A stretch of 64,000 nucleotides of DNA from Effrenium voratum. Lineage: Eukaryota > Sar > Dinophyceae > Suessiales > Symbiodiniaceae. The translations under genes were made by a program, and so were the position numbers. Location of the stretch: the NCBI GenBank assembly GCA_963377175.1, contig CAUJNA010000580.1, positions 824,736 through 888,735 of the forward strand, read 5' to 3'. Shown here one piece after another: positions 1 to 11,511 of the stretch. Position 1 is the stretch's first letter. Each line of letters begins with the position of its first letter. Below the pieces are notes generated by a model, which saw nothing but the letters and a program-made list of their open reading frames with translations, made no database searches and had not been told where the DNA came from.

Positions 1-1220
1 CACGGGCAAGTTAGCCTATCCTCATAGCCTCAGGGATCCTTACATTATACACCTGAACATTGCCTTGTAAATGGTGGTTTCGCTTTATTTTGGTGTTGCA
101 AAAGCAACATGGTTCAAATGGTTGCCTTTTAAGGAGCCCTGTAGCCTCATAGCGTGCGGATTGTGACTGTCTCAACTCCTGGCAGGTAGGCCCGCCACAC
201 CTTGGCAATGCCTCTGTCTTACCCCGGGTCATGCCACCGTACATCGCCATTGGCACTGTGTGCGTCCACCCAAAGCCCGGCTGGAATAGAAGAAGAACAA
301 GCAGGAGACAAAAGGCCCCCCTGCCCCCTAGAACTGGTTTAAGGGCTCTTGACGGATTCTGATAGAAGAAGAAGAAGAAAAAAAACGCAGCACCCCTCGC
401 GAAGCCCACAGCCCCTCGCAGCCTGTCTTGTCGTCGGCGAGCCACGCGAGTCTCTCTATTGCGCGATACCGCAGGTCCTGCGGCGCCGAAGAGCGGTCTG
501 GTTGATCCATATTCCCAATTTCGGGCCCCCAGTTTTGACCATGGGTCACCAAACCCCCATGTTGAAATCATGGCATTTTAGTGACCCCATGTGAGAAATA
601 GTGCTCATTTTCGTGGATTTCCCATGGTCATCCCATGTTTACCGGACTTCTTGATCGACCGCCATATGTACGTCTCCCAGGTCTGTGCGTGTTTGGGGGG
701 AGGGAATTGATGGGCTCAGAACGACCAGCATCCTACAAAATGCAAGCCTCACTGATGATGCGAGACATAGTTCTGGCGCTTAAGTGCTAGACTGTTTTTG
801 GCTGTGTTCAGTGTGGTGAGAGTCTGTGTTCCTCTTTTAACACGCTGTTTTGGAATGTGTTGGTTAGCGATCAGGCGTCGGCATCTGTTTCTGTCCGGAG
901 CACGTTGGAGAACCAAGCTCAGGTCTACATACAGTAACCCAACTGGCGCCAGCTCGGCTTTGTCTTTTGGTGTCAGGAAATTTTCTCGGCTTGGGCGTTC
1001 GGCTGTTTGAGGCTAGGCCGGATTGAGAGGTAGAGAACCAAGCTCCTGTGGAGAATCTGCTCGCCTCAGGCTCTGCAGTTGCCATAAACACGCAATGCGC
1101 TTTGGCATGTGCTTGCTTCCAGCAGGGTGAGTTAGTACTGTCGGTGTGCATCAGGTGCATCAGCTCTCGTACTGTCCGTTGCCCATGTAGACACGAAACA
1201 CTCTGACTCATTCTCTCCAG
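1..1220. other. No firm gene; dispersed-repeat fragments
   Basis: Positions 67-140 match 10672-10750 (family J, shared words TAAATGGTGGTTTC and TTCAAATGGTTGC). Positions 540-592 form an imperfect foldback (CATGGGTCAC against GTGACCCCATG). Positions 611-637 match family I near 49310 (ATGGTCATCCCATGTTT). The remaining reading frames are open on both strands and none stands out. Confidence 0.5.
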
Positions 1221-1406
1221 TTAGAATGTGTCCAGCCGCTGCTCGCACAGGAAATACAGCGCGCAGTCGGTGAACGCATTGCCTCGGCAGAACGTGTCCA
1301 GAATTGGACGAAGGATCAAAGGCTGCCGAGCGTCAATCTGAGCTCTTGGGCACAGAATTGACATCGCGGAGTACTCGGCTTCAGCTGATTCGTCCAGAAG
1401 GCTCAC
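1221..1406 (-). CDS. Candidate exon, unknown protein
   Basis: A 61-residue open stretch with protein-like composition (for example LLDESAEAEYSAM, PLILRPILDTFCRGNAF, ALYFLCEQRLDTF). It has no ATG at its start (the first codon is a GTG), so if real it is an internal or terminal exon. A second minus-strand frame downstream (864-1211) opens with an ATG and could be a continuation after an intron, but I cannot place a splice site. I recognise no family. It could be a chance ORF. Confidence 0.3.
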   Translation of the reverse strand: MSLLDESAEAEYSAMSILCPRAQIDARQPLILRPILDTFCRGNAFTDCALYFLCEQRLDTF

Positions 1407-1828
1407 CGCCGAGGCGGCAATGTTTCATGCAAACATGCAGGGAAATCATGGGGCGATTGCAGAACCTCCCCTGAAAAATCCCTGCCAAGCACCCAAACAA
1501 ACTGCTCTTGATCAGGGTAGGTCCTTCAATAAATCGAACGCAAAAGTTTGGTCTAATGCAGCAATGAAGATGTACCTTGGACCAAACAGACTGAGAATTT
1601 TCGCCAGAACAAGTCCACGTGCTTCAATCCTGAAATGGGGACCACTTCTTCATTCAATGATCCTGGCTGATACACAGAGTCAACCAAAGCGGCTCATGCC
1701 TAACTCACCCCTCCACACAAGGGGGAACTCTAGGGGTTGGTTCCCCATTCTTTTCAACCATCCTTCTTTTTGTACACCAGATCCGTTTTCCGTTTTCCGG
1801 TTCCGGGTTTCTGGAGGTCTTCTACAGG

Positions 1829-1910
1829 CATAGGTCTCCTTTTGGAAAAATAGATGGCCCTGGTAAATGGAATAAACCCCATCTAAACCAGGGCCCTCTA
1901 TGTTTTAAGC
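1829..1910 (+). mobile_element. Family A MITE, decayed copy
   Basis: The left end CATAGGTCTCCTTTTGG matches family A. The inside carries GATGGCCCTGGTAAATGGAA and CCCCATCTAAACCAG as in the copy at 33000-33107. The right terminus has decayed into the following AT-rich tract, so no target duplication can be read. Confidence 0.6.
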
Positions 1911-1918
1911 AAACTAAC

Positions 1919-1943
1919 CTTATATAAATATATATATATATAT

Positions 1944-1981
<38 letters not shown>
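1919..1981 (+). repeat. TA repeat followed by a long A run
   Basis: About eight TA units are followed by an uninterrupted run of more than 30 A. It could be a microsatellite or an old retroposon tail. No retrotransposon coding sequence lies upstream. Confidence 0.85.
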
Positions 1982-1984
<3 letters not shown>

Positions 1985-2130
1985 GGGAACACGTCCTTTT
2001 TTTCAGGACATGGAACCCATGGGCCCCCCGGCAGTTCTTCCGCAGCAGGTCGTAGCTGCCCTCCTGGAAGTGCTCCTGGTGTAGCCCGATTCGTTTGAGA
2101 GCATCGGTTTTTTTCAGCAGACGGGTTCAA

Positions 2131-2605
2131 ATAAGGGTGCCAACTATTTTTCGGGACGTTTGCTTTAGTAGAAGCAGGTTTTTTCAGTAGAGGTTCCTCT
2201 ACAACTGGGGTGTTTTTTTGGCTCCAGTAGAGGGGTTTAGGGTTTAGGGATCTTTCGGGACGTTTGTTTTAGTAGGAACAGGTTCTTTCAGTAGAGGTTC
2301 CTCTACAAATGGGGTAGTTTTTTTTAGTGGGCTTCAGGTTGTTTCAGCCAATTTGGTCACCAAAACTAGGTCCTCCAGTAGAGGGGTTTAGGGTTTAAAA
2401 GTACCAAATATGTTCGTTTTTTTCAGTAGAGGTTCCTCTACAAATGAGGTTGTTTTTTGTGGTGGGCTTCAGGTTGTTTCAGCCATTTGGTCACAAAAAC
2501 TAGGTCCTCCAGTAGAGGGGTTTAGGGTTTAGAGTACCAACTATTTTTCGGGACGCTTGTTTTAGTAGGAACCCTCCCAACCAAGAAAGGGGTGAGAAAC
2601 GGCAC
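2131..2605 (+). repeat. About four tandem units related to family G
   Basis: Units of roughly 130-150 bp repeat the words CGGGACGTTTGTTTTAGTAG, CAGTAGAGGTTCCTCTAC (GTAGAGG and CCTCTAC form a 7-bp dyad), GGGCTTCAGGTTGTTTCAGC, AGGTCCTCCAGTAGAGG and GGGTTTAGGGTTTA. The AGGTCCTCCAGTAG word is the terminus of family G elsewhere in this window. Each unit ends in about two TTTAGGG-type telomere-like repeats. Confidence 0.75.
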
Positions 2606-4123
2606 TACTGGGAACATGAGCCAGTCTTCTCAACATGGCTCACTGTTGCTCGCTGGAAGGACTTATATACGGACCCTCGGGGTAAATTCACAGCAAACGC
2701 GCAGGTCTTCGCAGTTCCCGCCTGGACACCATGGGCCCAACTTTCAGCTTACTCAGAGCCCAACTCAGCTTCGAACAAAACAAACCAAAAAGCACGTCGA
2801 GCCTCAAATTCGCCATCTCCAGCCGCACTTTGCGAACATGCCCCCAAAATCCGTTGGCGACTTTGCCCGCTTTTCGCAAGAGGAACCCCCAAGAGGAACC
2901 GAGCCTCAAGAGGACGGCTTCCATTTACCCTCTTCAAGAACCAGCTTTCTACCCAAATTCCAAACCGATTCGGCTCCAAGCCACCCTTCTTGAGGCAAGC
3001 TTCCCCAAACCACCGGGCCACCGGCTCCACCGGAACCATCCGAGGAACCACCACCGAAGAAACGTAACCCACAACCCACCGCTTTCCCACAGCGCTCCGA
3101 GAAGAAGGCCAAGAGCTCCGCGCCGCTCCTGGCGATGCTACGTCTCGGCACGGCAAGGCCGTTGCGGTTTGTCCCCCAGGTTGCGGGGGCGTGAGTTTTT
3201 TGTTGTTCTTTTCGGGGAGGGAGGGGGGGGTCTCCTTGGAGGCACGCATCACCCGGGCGGGAAAAACGGCACAGGGAGGGGTCGGGGGATTTGTTATTTA
3301 TCTATTTTTCGGTGATGAGGGGAAAAGTCATGCAATCCGAGAGATCACAAATTCTCTAAGAGAAAGAGGTTTGATTGGGAATGCGCGGCGTTCGTTTGGG
3401 ATTGGATCATGATAAGGTCGCAAACTGGTCCCAAACAAGACAGAGCCACGGTTTGAACAACTCTCAACTAGAAAGAACATCCTCTCGTCGTGTGATCGGT
3501 GTTGGTCGAAATGAAAACCGACCAATTGGAGCATGCCAACATCTCCAGCCTGCTCTGAACCTGTCGAGGCCGCAGGTGACCAAACTCTAAGCGAACCAAA
3601 CCAAATAGTGATGGCTCTTTCTCTTGAACCCAACAGGTGATGAGGCACCTGTCACAGGCAAGCCGTTCCTTTAACAAATCGCCGCGGGCGGTGGGCGTGT
3701 GAAGCCGAAATGGTGCACCGCATCCCTCAAGTTGCCACACCAACTTGTCCTCTGCGCAAGGCCAGATTGAGAGTACCGGCTTGGGATCTTGTGTTTAAGC
3801 CAGCCCAAATTGGGCATGCTGGCACCTCATTCCGTTAGTCGTGCCACCCTTGCCATCACTTTCGGGAAGGCTGTTCAAAAAGCAGGAAATTGCTGTGGGA
3901 GTGGAGAAGACCGCCCTACAGGCCAGGCCATTTCTGCGATACTTTGCATTAAAGCTCGCCCCACGAGGCGCACATCTCAGGGGGCACGGGAGCCGCCGCT
4001 TTTTTTCACCGCAGCGCGCAATCGAAGGGCACTCGCTCCAGTTGGCAGTCGTCCGCATCTTCGGGTACCTCGCTGCCTGGCGAACCGGCGGTCGCGCAAG
4101 CCGTGGGAGCGGATTGGCTTGAC
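2606..4123. other. No confident gene
   Basis: Overlapping open frames occur on both strands (2731-3315 plus, 2749-3252 minus, 3328-3743 minus in two frames). They are Pro/Arg-rich or change frame. There is a G-run near 3225. I see no recognisable domain. Confidence 0.4.
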
Positions 4124-4315
4124 TGCAAGGCAAGAGTGAGCCCCGGATTGGATGAGCGGCGAATGAAAGCAAATAAAAAAAGTGAAATGTCAAAGGAGGC
4201 TGCATGGTTGACATCCAGCTGTTAGCCTCCTTTGCAACTGACGTGTTCTTTCCACATCTTCATCTGCTTTCATTTGCCATTCATCCAATCCGGGCTCACT
4301 CTGGACTTGCCAAAG
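4124..4315. repeat. Long foldback (inverted-repeat) element
   Basis: Imperfect arms of about 75-85 bp face each other. The left arm (AGTGAGCCCCGGATTGGATG, AAAGGAGGCT) is mirrored by the right arm (AGCCTCCTTTG, CATCCAATCCGGGCTCACT) around a short centre containing GGTTGACATCC. The outer flanks (GGCAAG and CTTGCC) also pair. It is probably a palindromic MITE. No target duplication is clear. Confidence 0.75.
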
Positions 4316-5603
4316 TGGTCAAGCATGCTAGTTGTTTCCTTTCTGGCAATGGCATGGAAACCCAGTATATTCGAAACAGTTTGGGGCGCCTGCTACGCAT
4401 GGATGCATGCGTAAAAGGATAGAAGCGATAGATGGCATACAGCAGGTAGACTCCCCATACCTGGGGCATCCATACATTCAAATGTCATATGTTTATCTCT
4501 CGAGATCGATCTCAATGCAAGGTATGTGAGATGCCACAGAAGCCCTGCTCAAGAGGGGATTGTCATACTTCCCTGAATGGGGTCATGTGGATGCGTATCA
4601 AAGTCCAACAGCGGCGTATTCCCCCACCCTGAAACATGCCAGACGAAACAGGTTTATCCTTCTTGACCGCAGCAGACACCTTGGACAGGAGACCTTTTCA
4701 AGAACGTGGTAGTAGTCCAAAATGGTGATGTCATCTTCCAATGATGCTGCTCGGCGCCAAACCAAAAGGCCGAACTTTCTTTCTACCCCCGTTCCAATGT
4801 TTTTTGGACAGGCAGAGGGGCTTGAAAAATACTACCAGGCCAAATTCACAATGACTCCCAAACCAAGATTCAAGGAACCCGGCAAGCCCAGTGCCGGGCA
4901 AGCCATAGGTAAGGGGAGCTAAGGATTCCTGGTTACCTACTACTCGAAGCACGACTTAGGGGTTTCTGCCCGGAGGCTTTGCCCTAAACGAACTTCCGGA
5001 TCCTTTTTGGGCGCCTTGGGTGCCTTCCCCTCTTTTTCGCGCGGGATTGCGCGCATGGATCCTTTGGGGCTGCCGTGAGTCCCCTGGGACCCTGGGAACT
5101 GGAACTGGGAACTCTTCAGAAGCCTGGATGGAGCAGCAGCCGCTCCAAGGTACTGCGGTCCTATGCGCTTTGGGAAAAGGGACAGGCGGCACCAACCCGT
5201 CTTCTGTTTCTTGGAGAGGGGAACACCTTTCTTTTGGGCCACATGGAGGAAACACTGGCCCAACTGTGGTTGTGTTGAAGTGGGCTTGAACACAACCATG
5301 GCCGAGGCCAATTTGGATCACCCTAAACCAGCCCTAAACCTACCCGAGACCAACCCCAAGAAGCCCCACCATAAACCAGCACTAAACCGTCTACCTCAAG
5401 CACAGCCCCAAATTTGCTCTCAATAAGCCTGGAACCCACCCGGAGCCAAGCCTGAGCCAACCTGGAACCCACCCTAAACCTAGCCCATGGCGATGCTGAG
5501 GATGTTGAAAACGATGCTGAGGATGTTAAAACGATGCCGGGCCTCGACCTACCCTAAACGGACTACACTAAACCCACCCTAAACCTATCGTGAACCTCTC
5601 CCA
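4316..5603. other. No confident gene
   Basis: Several short ORFs, none recognisable. From 5320 to 5590 the sequence is rich in CCCTAAACC and ACCCTAAAC words, that is, scattered telomere-like units on the C-rich strand. GATGCTGAGGATGTT occurs twice at 5492-5530. Confidence 0.45.
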
Positions 5604-5663
5604 AACCAACCAACCAACCAACCGACCGACCAACCAACCAACCAACCAATCAACCAACCATCC
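5604..5663 (+). repeat. (CCAA)n microsatellite
   Basis: An ACCA/CCAA tetranucleotide run with a few CGAC and ATCA variants. Confidence 0.9.
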
Positions 5664-7250
5664 ACCTGCCAGGGTTAGCCCTGTGCCAGGGCTAGGCCAA
5701 AAAAAGACACCTTTCCAGTTGAAAGTCATCTTCTCCGGGGACAAAAACAGATTGATATGTTCCCAAAACATGCACTACAAGCGCAATGTTGCCGGGCAAC
5801 TTCAGCAAGCTAGATGCAAATGAGACTCCTCTGGGTCCAGCACTTCATTCAGAGCTTGCTTGTCTTTGCCTCAGTTGGGTTGCAACTCCGCTTTGGCACG
5901 CCGCTATTGCCTGGAAGAAGCGGATTCCATGTTAGCTCTGTGAGGCCAGCATTTATGATTGTTTCGCTCTGAACGACAAAATAACGGACATGGACAAGAG
6001 AGCACTCCCAAATCCTGTTCTGGTCAAGATCTCTAGAACGCATGGTGTGTGATTCGATATTTATGTACCTATGTGAACATGTGTGTCGATCATACTTGTG
6101 TATATACAATTATATATATATATATGTTGAATCAGTTTCATGATTTGTCACAACACAATTAATACACATTATAATGGTGATATAGCAACTGAGACGTGAA
6201 CGGATAGTTCAATGCAATGTTTAGTCACGTATCTAAATGCTTTATGTCAAACAAATGGTAAAGATATTGTTCCAGGAAGGCGATGAAACTGCTTGAGAAG
6301 ATACCCACGGTTAAACCTAACAAATGACATGGTTTACAAACATGAAGTGATAACTTGACTAATCACATATGTTTGCCTGTGTATAGAGTATGTATATATT
6401 CTCTATTGTGTGCAATGTGTTTAAGCAGACACGGCATGTAGCAGATCTGAGTAGCCGGGCCATTGATCTTCCTCTCCGCCATCTCCCGGAAGACATTTGC
6501 GATGCCACGAGGCATCTGCCAGGGATGCTCCTTTCGGATTCCAACCTGGAAGCAGAGGGGGGGTGGTCGACCGGGCGGCCACTTGGACTCTGGTCCGGAT
6601 GCTCGGGCTACTGGCACCGGTGCCAGGAAATCAGAGATGGCTGAAGCAAACAGGCCATCGAATGCTGCAATTCGTCAATTCGTGCACATGTGAGGCGGCA
6701 CGGGATTTCGGCGTTCATGCCTCAAGAAAGTGTCTGCACACCTCAAAAAGATTGGAACAGGCTGCCAGCTGTCCCACCTTCCAATATGGGCGAATGTTCA
6801 CCTTGGTCCGATGGTCCCCGATTGTGACAGTCGATATAGCCACATTTAGACACATCACGAGTTGCCGCCGTCGGCAGAGTGTGAAAAATACATGGAGGAC
6901 CCCCATGCTCCCAATAAACCAAGTTGAATCATAGAAACCTTAAGGCCACCCAGAGGGAAATCAGTTAATGTAAAGGGGGATCAAGTTGCTGGATGGGATG
7001 GAGAGGTTGTTCTTCAAACACAACAAGTGTTCTATGACTCCCCCAAAGGGAAGCACGCAAACAAGTTTCACCGCGGACAAGATCCTGGTTTCCCCAAGAG
7101 GACATGCCATAACTTTCCCTGTTGGGAGGCGCTAAAGTCCATCGCTAAGCATCTTGCCAGCTGCTGTGGAAGAACAACTGCGGCAAGGCAGCCCCCACAT
7201 AAATTGGGTGAACCCTCTGTTGGAAAGTGGTGCTTATCGCTAAAACAAAC
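5664..7250. other. No confident gene
   Basis: AT-rich from about 6050 to 6420 with a short TA run at 6106-6124. From 6440 to 6930 both strands hold open frames of mixed composition. None has a recognisable motif. Confidence 0.4.
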
Positions 7251-7357
7251 GGCTGTGGCTCAAAAAACCGGCACAAAATGGGTTTCCCTTGTAAGTGGAA
7301 ACGTGGACCAAAACCTGCGTATATCACCCCTCCTGTTTAGTTTTGAGCCACGCCCGA
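7251..7357 (+). mobile_element. Family D MITE (C/B/D group)
   Basis: It starts GGCTGTGGCTCAAAA and ends TTTTGAGCCACGCCC, so the two termini are inverted repeats. The inside, with TTCCCTTGTAAGTGG and GGACCAAAACCTGCG, matches family B. The flanks AAAC and GAAT do not match, so the target duplication has decayed. Confidence 0.7.
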
Positions 7358-7624
7358 ATGTCAGCTGCTGAAGTCCACCCACAGCAGCGCGCCTCGAAAA
7401 GGAAGCCATCCATGTCCAACTCCCGAAAGCCGGGATGCTGCCAGGTCTCATGGATCTTGCCTACGACGGTCCAGGGAACAGGGTGGTGGAAGCCCAGCTG
7501 TGAGGTCAGAAACAAAACCTGGCGGTGGTTCTAAATTTGCTTGTCTCGAAACGGCCCGTTCTTCGCGATACAAAAGTGACTTTCGCGAAGCTTGCGCGGA
7601 TTCACCGCACCGCATTTTTCAGTG

Positions 7625-7875
7625 TTCAAGCCAGAAAGTCGCAGCTTTTAGGTACCAGCTTAGTGCGCGAAGTAAGCTTCCTCAACTCCAGCTGTAAAGT
7701 CGCAACTTTTCATCACAGGAGTAGTACATGACATGCACTTCCACAGGCGCCCCCGCTGGAAAGTCGCAACATTCAATACCAGTACACAAAATGCACTTCC
7801 GCAGTCCCAGCAGGTAAGCCGCACAGCTCCAGCTGGATGTCGCAACTGTTCAGCACCAAGCTAGCACACTGACTA
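7625..7875 (+). repeat. About four degenerate tandem units of about 60 bp
   Basis: The word (C)AGCTG(G/T)AAAGTCGCAAC recurs near 7637, 7690, 7754 and 7832. Each is followed by a TTCA-type word, an ACCAG/CACAGG word, and GCACTTCC in two units. The units have diverged and differ in length. Confidence 0.6.
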
Positions 7876-8516
7876 GCGCGGCGCTCAGAAAGTACCTCCC
7901 CTTGCAATCGAAGCCTGCGTTTTCGCGCGGGCTTTCGCAGAACTTTCGCGTAACATCACCCACGTTTTTAAAGCCACCGACTAACACCCACTCACTTGGA
8001 GCACTAAAGGGTATCAAGCTGTAGCCTCACCAGGCTTTATCGGGGGAAATCAACGAAAGGAATTAATCAGCTTAGAAGGAAGACTCAGCCACATACCACT
8101 GATTTACAAGATGCAGTTACGCAATACTTTTGCGAAACCAACAACTTACTTTCGCAACTCCACCGCAAATCTTTCTCGTAGCTACCTCAACCAACACCGA
8201 TGGTCACCGAATACCAAACACTCCTTACAAGGGCCTTGAGAACGACTCTCATATGTCCGTGTCAGATTCCATACCTGTCACAGGAAGTAGTTAGCATGAC
8301 TCTAACATGACGCAATCTGACCATAAAGCGTGGCACAACATGAGACAACATGCGATTGATTCACTGTCAGTGCGGCATAAGGGTAACTCAGGCAACCGAG
8401 CTCAACCTTTGTGGGTGGCAATGGCTGATGTCTGCGCGCAGCACCCGGCTAGGCACAAAAATACGAAACAACGCAAGAGGAAAACCAACTGCGTGCAGTG
8501 CCCTGGCTAAATGGCG
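7876..8516. other. No gene seen
   Basis: The left part is rich in TTTCGCG/CGCGAA words (7915-7960 and 8100-8180). I see no coding pattern. Confidence 0.45.
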
Positions 8517-8520
8517 AGTT

Positions 8521-8625
8521 GGCTATGGGTCAAAACCCCGTACCTCCAGTGAACATCCCAATCCCCACTAAAAGAGACTAAAATGGGTGGTGGACCTACC
8601 CTACCATTGTTGTTGACCCACGGCC
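8521..8625 (+). mobile_element. Family C MITE with 4-bp target duplication
   Basis: The left end GGCTATGGGTCAAAA and right end TTGTTGACCCACGGCC are inverted. AGTT lies immediately on both sides (8517-8520 and 8626-8629). The inside GTGAACATCCCAATCCCCAC is the family signature. Confidence 0.85.
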
Positions 8626-8736
8626 AGTTCAGAATGAGACACTACGCCCGTGCATGATACCAAGATGCCCTGTGAAGATGCTGAGCAAGATGCTGCGCAA
8701 TGAAAAATGTCCCGGCAAACTGCAAGTGGCTGACAG

Positions 8737-8738
<2 letters not shown>

Positions 8739-8780
<42 letters not shown>

Positions 8781-8805
8781 AATGATGATGATGATGATGA
8801 TCATT

Positions 8806-8856
<51 letters not shown>
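8739..8856 (+). repeat. (GAT)n microsatellite
   Basis: An almost pure trinucleotide run of about 118 bp with one or two base changes. It creates false poly-Asp and poly-Ile reading frames. Confidence 0.97.
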
Positions 8857-9104
8857 CTTTGAATACCCGAACAGTCTTCCAGGAAGGTGAACGTTCCTTG
8901 CTTAAGAACTACTCCAAGAATGATGCCAGATTCCCGGTTGTGCCCTTTAGTCTCCCTTCACTTGTGCATGAAGACATAGACTTCCATCTGTCTTTGACCT
9001 GTACACACAGCCTTAAAACTCGAACGCATGCGCATACCATCTGCCAAAAGGTTTGCTCCGAAATGGTGGTTTCCCTTTCAGAGTCTAAAAGGCCAAAAAC
9101 TGCG

Positions 9105-9106
9105 CG

Positions 9107-9137
<31 letters not shown>

Positions 9138-9237
9138 GACAGGGTTCCACTTTTTGGCTACCCCAAAATGGGCTTCAACCAGGGGTTCTCCTTTTAGCGT
9201 GAAACCACCCCGTGGGTTGGCGCCCCTACACACACAG

Positions 9238-9292
<55 letters not shown>

Positions 9293-9456
9293 CACGCACG
9301 CCCGCACGCCCGCCCGCCCGCACCCGCACGCGCGCCCGCACGTGCACCGCACGCACACGCACACGCAGACGCACACGCACACTCGCACGCACACGCAGAC
9401 GCAGACGCACACGCACACTCGCACGCACACGCACACGCACACGCACACGCGCACAA
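9105..9456 (+). repeat. (AC)n and (ACGC)n simple repeats
   Basis: A short AC run at 9105-9135 is followed at about 9230-9456 by ACGC/CGCA tetramers with GACGCACACGCACACTCGC-type variants. The ORFs here ([16 protein letters not shown]) are artefacts of the repeat. Confidence 0.95.
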
Positions 9457-10266
9457 CACGCAGCGTGGCTCATTGCAGGAGCCCTGCCTGGCACCGAAAC
9501 CCTGCGCCTGTGAGGTCCCGCAGCGGAAGCTCCCGAAGCCCAGGGAAGCTGCCGCGCAAGTTCCGCAGCACCGCGCAACAGTAGGCCTCCAGGCGGGCTT
9601 GGAGATGTTGATTGTGAAAGTTGCGGAGGCAGCGCGAGCATCATTACATCTGACCTAGTCCTTTCCGCATCCGTCTCTCTCAACGCACGCGTCCCAAAGA
9701 CACACGTTCGTCCTTCATCCTCTGAAGGCCTCTGTGGTATACGCTAAGCCTGGTGGCCTAATAACTCTCAAGCAGAAATACTGTGACGTTTCTCCACGAT
9801 TGTACGCCTCGCAAAGGAAACAAAGAAGAAATTACGACTTCGAACAATGCCCACCTACGGAAGCTTGCTTGGCTAAATAAGCTAGACTGCAGCCACACAG
9901 GCTCCAAACGGCCATTCACCTGTGCGTGGGCCTCGAGCGTGCTGCTGGCTGACGAAAGCAAGGCAGCGTTGACCCCAACCGATGGCAGCTTGCCCCGTTG
10001 CTAATCGCGCTTCCTGTTTGGCGGGTTCCCTTCAGCAAGGCATCTCCGGCCTCAGGAAGTTGTTTTTAGTGGCGGGGGCCTCAGGCTTCGGACTGTCACA
10101 GCTGTCCTGGTGCGGGCACTGGCTGTCATTCACACCATGCCTGTAACCTAGTCAGTCTCCACTTTGGTTTGAAACAAACGTATGCTCTCATATGTAGTCC
10201 AAGAGCTCGGCTAGTGCAGTTTGAGCGCAAACCAGCCTCTACAGCTCTCATCCATGGTCAGAGTCA
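9457..10266. other. No confident gene
   Basis: 9460-9650 is GC-rich with frames open on both strands. 9780-10004 has an open plus frame of unremarkable composition. No motif is recognised. Confidence 0.4.
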
Positions 10267-10270
10267 CTGA

Positions 10271-10388
10271 CTAGGTCCCCCAGTAGTGCCCTTTCTCACC
10301 CCTTTTTGTGGGGGAGGGTTCCCCTAAAATAGACTACAGAAACAAAAATCGGGTACCCTTATTCCACCCTCTCTACTGGAGGACCTAG
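10271..10388 (-). mobile_element. Family G MITE, complete
   Basis: The left end CTAGGTCCCCCAGTAG and right end CTACTGGAGGACCTAG are inverted repeats. CTGA flanks both sides (10267-10270 and 10389-10392). Orientation is reversed relative to the copy at 20577. Confidence 0.8.
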
Positions 10389-10392
10389 CTGA

Positions 10393-11445
10393 TCAATACC
10401 ATTCCTTTGGCCACTCTCGTGGCGCGCGTTCAAGCCCCAGGCCTGGCTGGGCTTCATCCAATCGCCCTCGCAGTTCACCTGGGTGGAAGCCATGCCCCCG
10501 GCTGACTCAGGGCCTGGTTGACGTTGGAAGGGGAGAGGTCCGGGCAGGTCCCAAGCCACTTATTTGCTGCACAAGGCCTTATCTTAGGGCCCGTTGCAGC
10601 CAAGAAAGCTGAAAATCGCACACGCCCAGAAGGGAGACCAACACAGGAATCCGGATGCATTATATTGACTTGTAAATGGTGGTTTCCCTTTATTCTGGTG
10701 GAAAATTTCAACATGCTTCAAATGGTTGCAAAATGGTTGCGGAAACCATTCAGAAAATCCTGGGTTTGAATTGGCCTCGGCGCAATGAGGGTGGGCGCAG
10801 GGGTCAGACATGTGGCTCCCTGGTCGAACCCTGGAGCCCGCCAAGGTGTCACCTTCTTGAGGGCATCCCAAACACCCCCGCCCCCCCCCCCCCCCCCAAA
10901 ACTGAAAAGAAAATGGCATCCCAAACATGTTCACAACTCCCTAGTTTTGACAACTCCCCAAACATGTTTACCACTGCCCAATAGGGCCCCTCAGTTTGCC
11001 AACTCCCTACATGAGCCACAATCAAAACCCGGGATTAAAATGGTGAACCCAGAACTATGCTTTAAGAATTAAGAAGCCAAGATATGCAGCTGATTTTTCC
11101 CTTACTAGCCGAGAATGGCTGATATTGGCTGAGATTGAATAACCGCAGCTACTTATGGCTGAGATTGGCCCTTACCCGAGTCATCTACCCGGGCCGCCTT
11201 GACATAGGCCATGACCTGCTTTGGATGCCAGGCGCCGTTGCCTGAGCCGAAAATCCCCTACCCACCCCGAAGGCAAGACCCAAATGGGTGTGTGTTTTCT
11301 TTTGTTTGAAGGTGTTGATTCTGCTTGTTGTGTTTTCTTTTCTTTTGGGGGGTCTTTCCGACTCTTGTTTTTCCCCAACAGCTGGAAGCTTTGGGGTCTC
11401 AGCCCAGATAGGCTCCAGGGTGGTCTGGGGCAGCCCTGAGGTAAG
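10393..11445. other. No gene; family J copy and poly-C run
   Basis: 10672-10750 is the second copy of family J (see 67-140). A run of C with one G lies at about 10877-10898. Positions 11020-11065 share GGGATTAAAATGGTGAACCC-type sequence with 13968-14008 and 20483-20515, another dispersed repeat. Confidence 0.55.
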
Positions 11446-11511
11446 GTTCCACGAGGGTTCCACCAGGGTTCCACCAGGGTTCCACCAGGGTTCCACGAGG
11501 GTTCCACGAGG
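11446..11511 (+). repeat. 11-bp tandem repeat, six copies
   Basis: Six head-to-tail copies of GTTCCACCAGG or GTTCCACGAGG. Confidence 0.95.

Noticed and set aside
2731..3315. 194-residue Pro/Arg-rich plus ORF overlapped by a 167-residue minus ORF
   Set aside because: Both strands are equally open and neither shows a domain, so no gene is called.
9078..9683. Val-Arg, Ala-Cys and His-Thr repeat ORFs
   Set aside because: Explained by the ACGC microsatellite.
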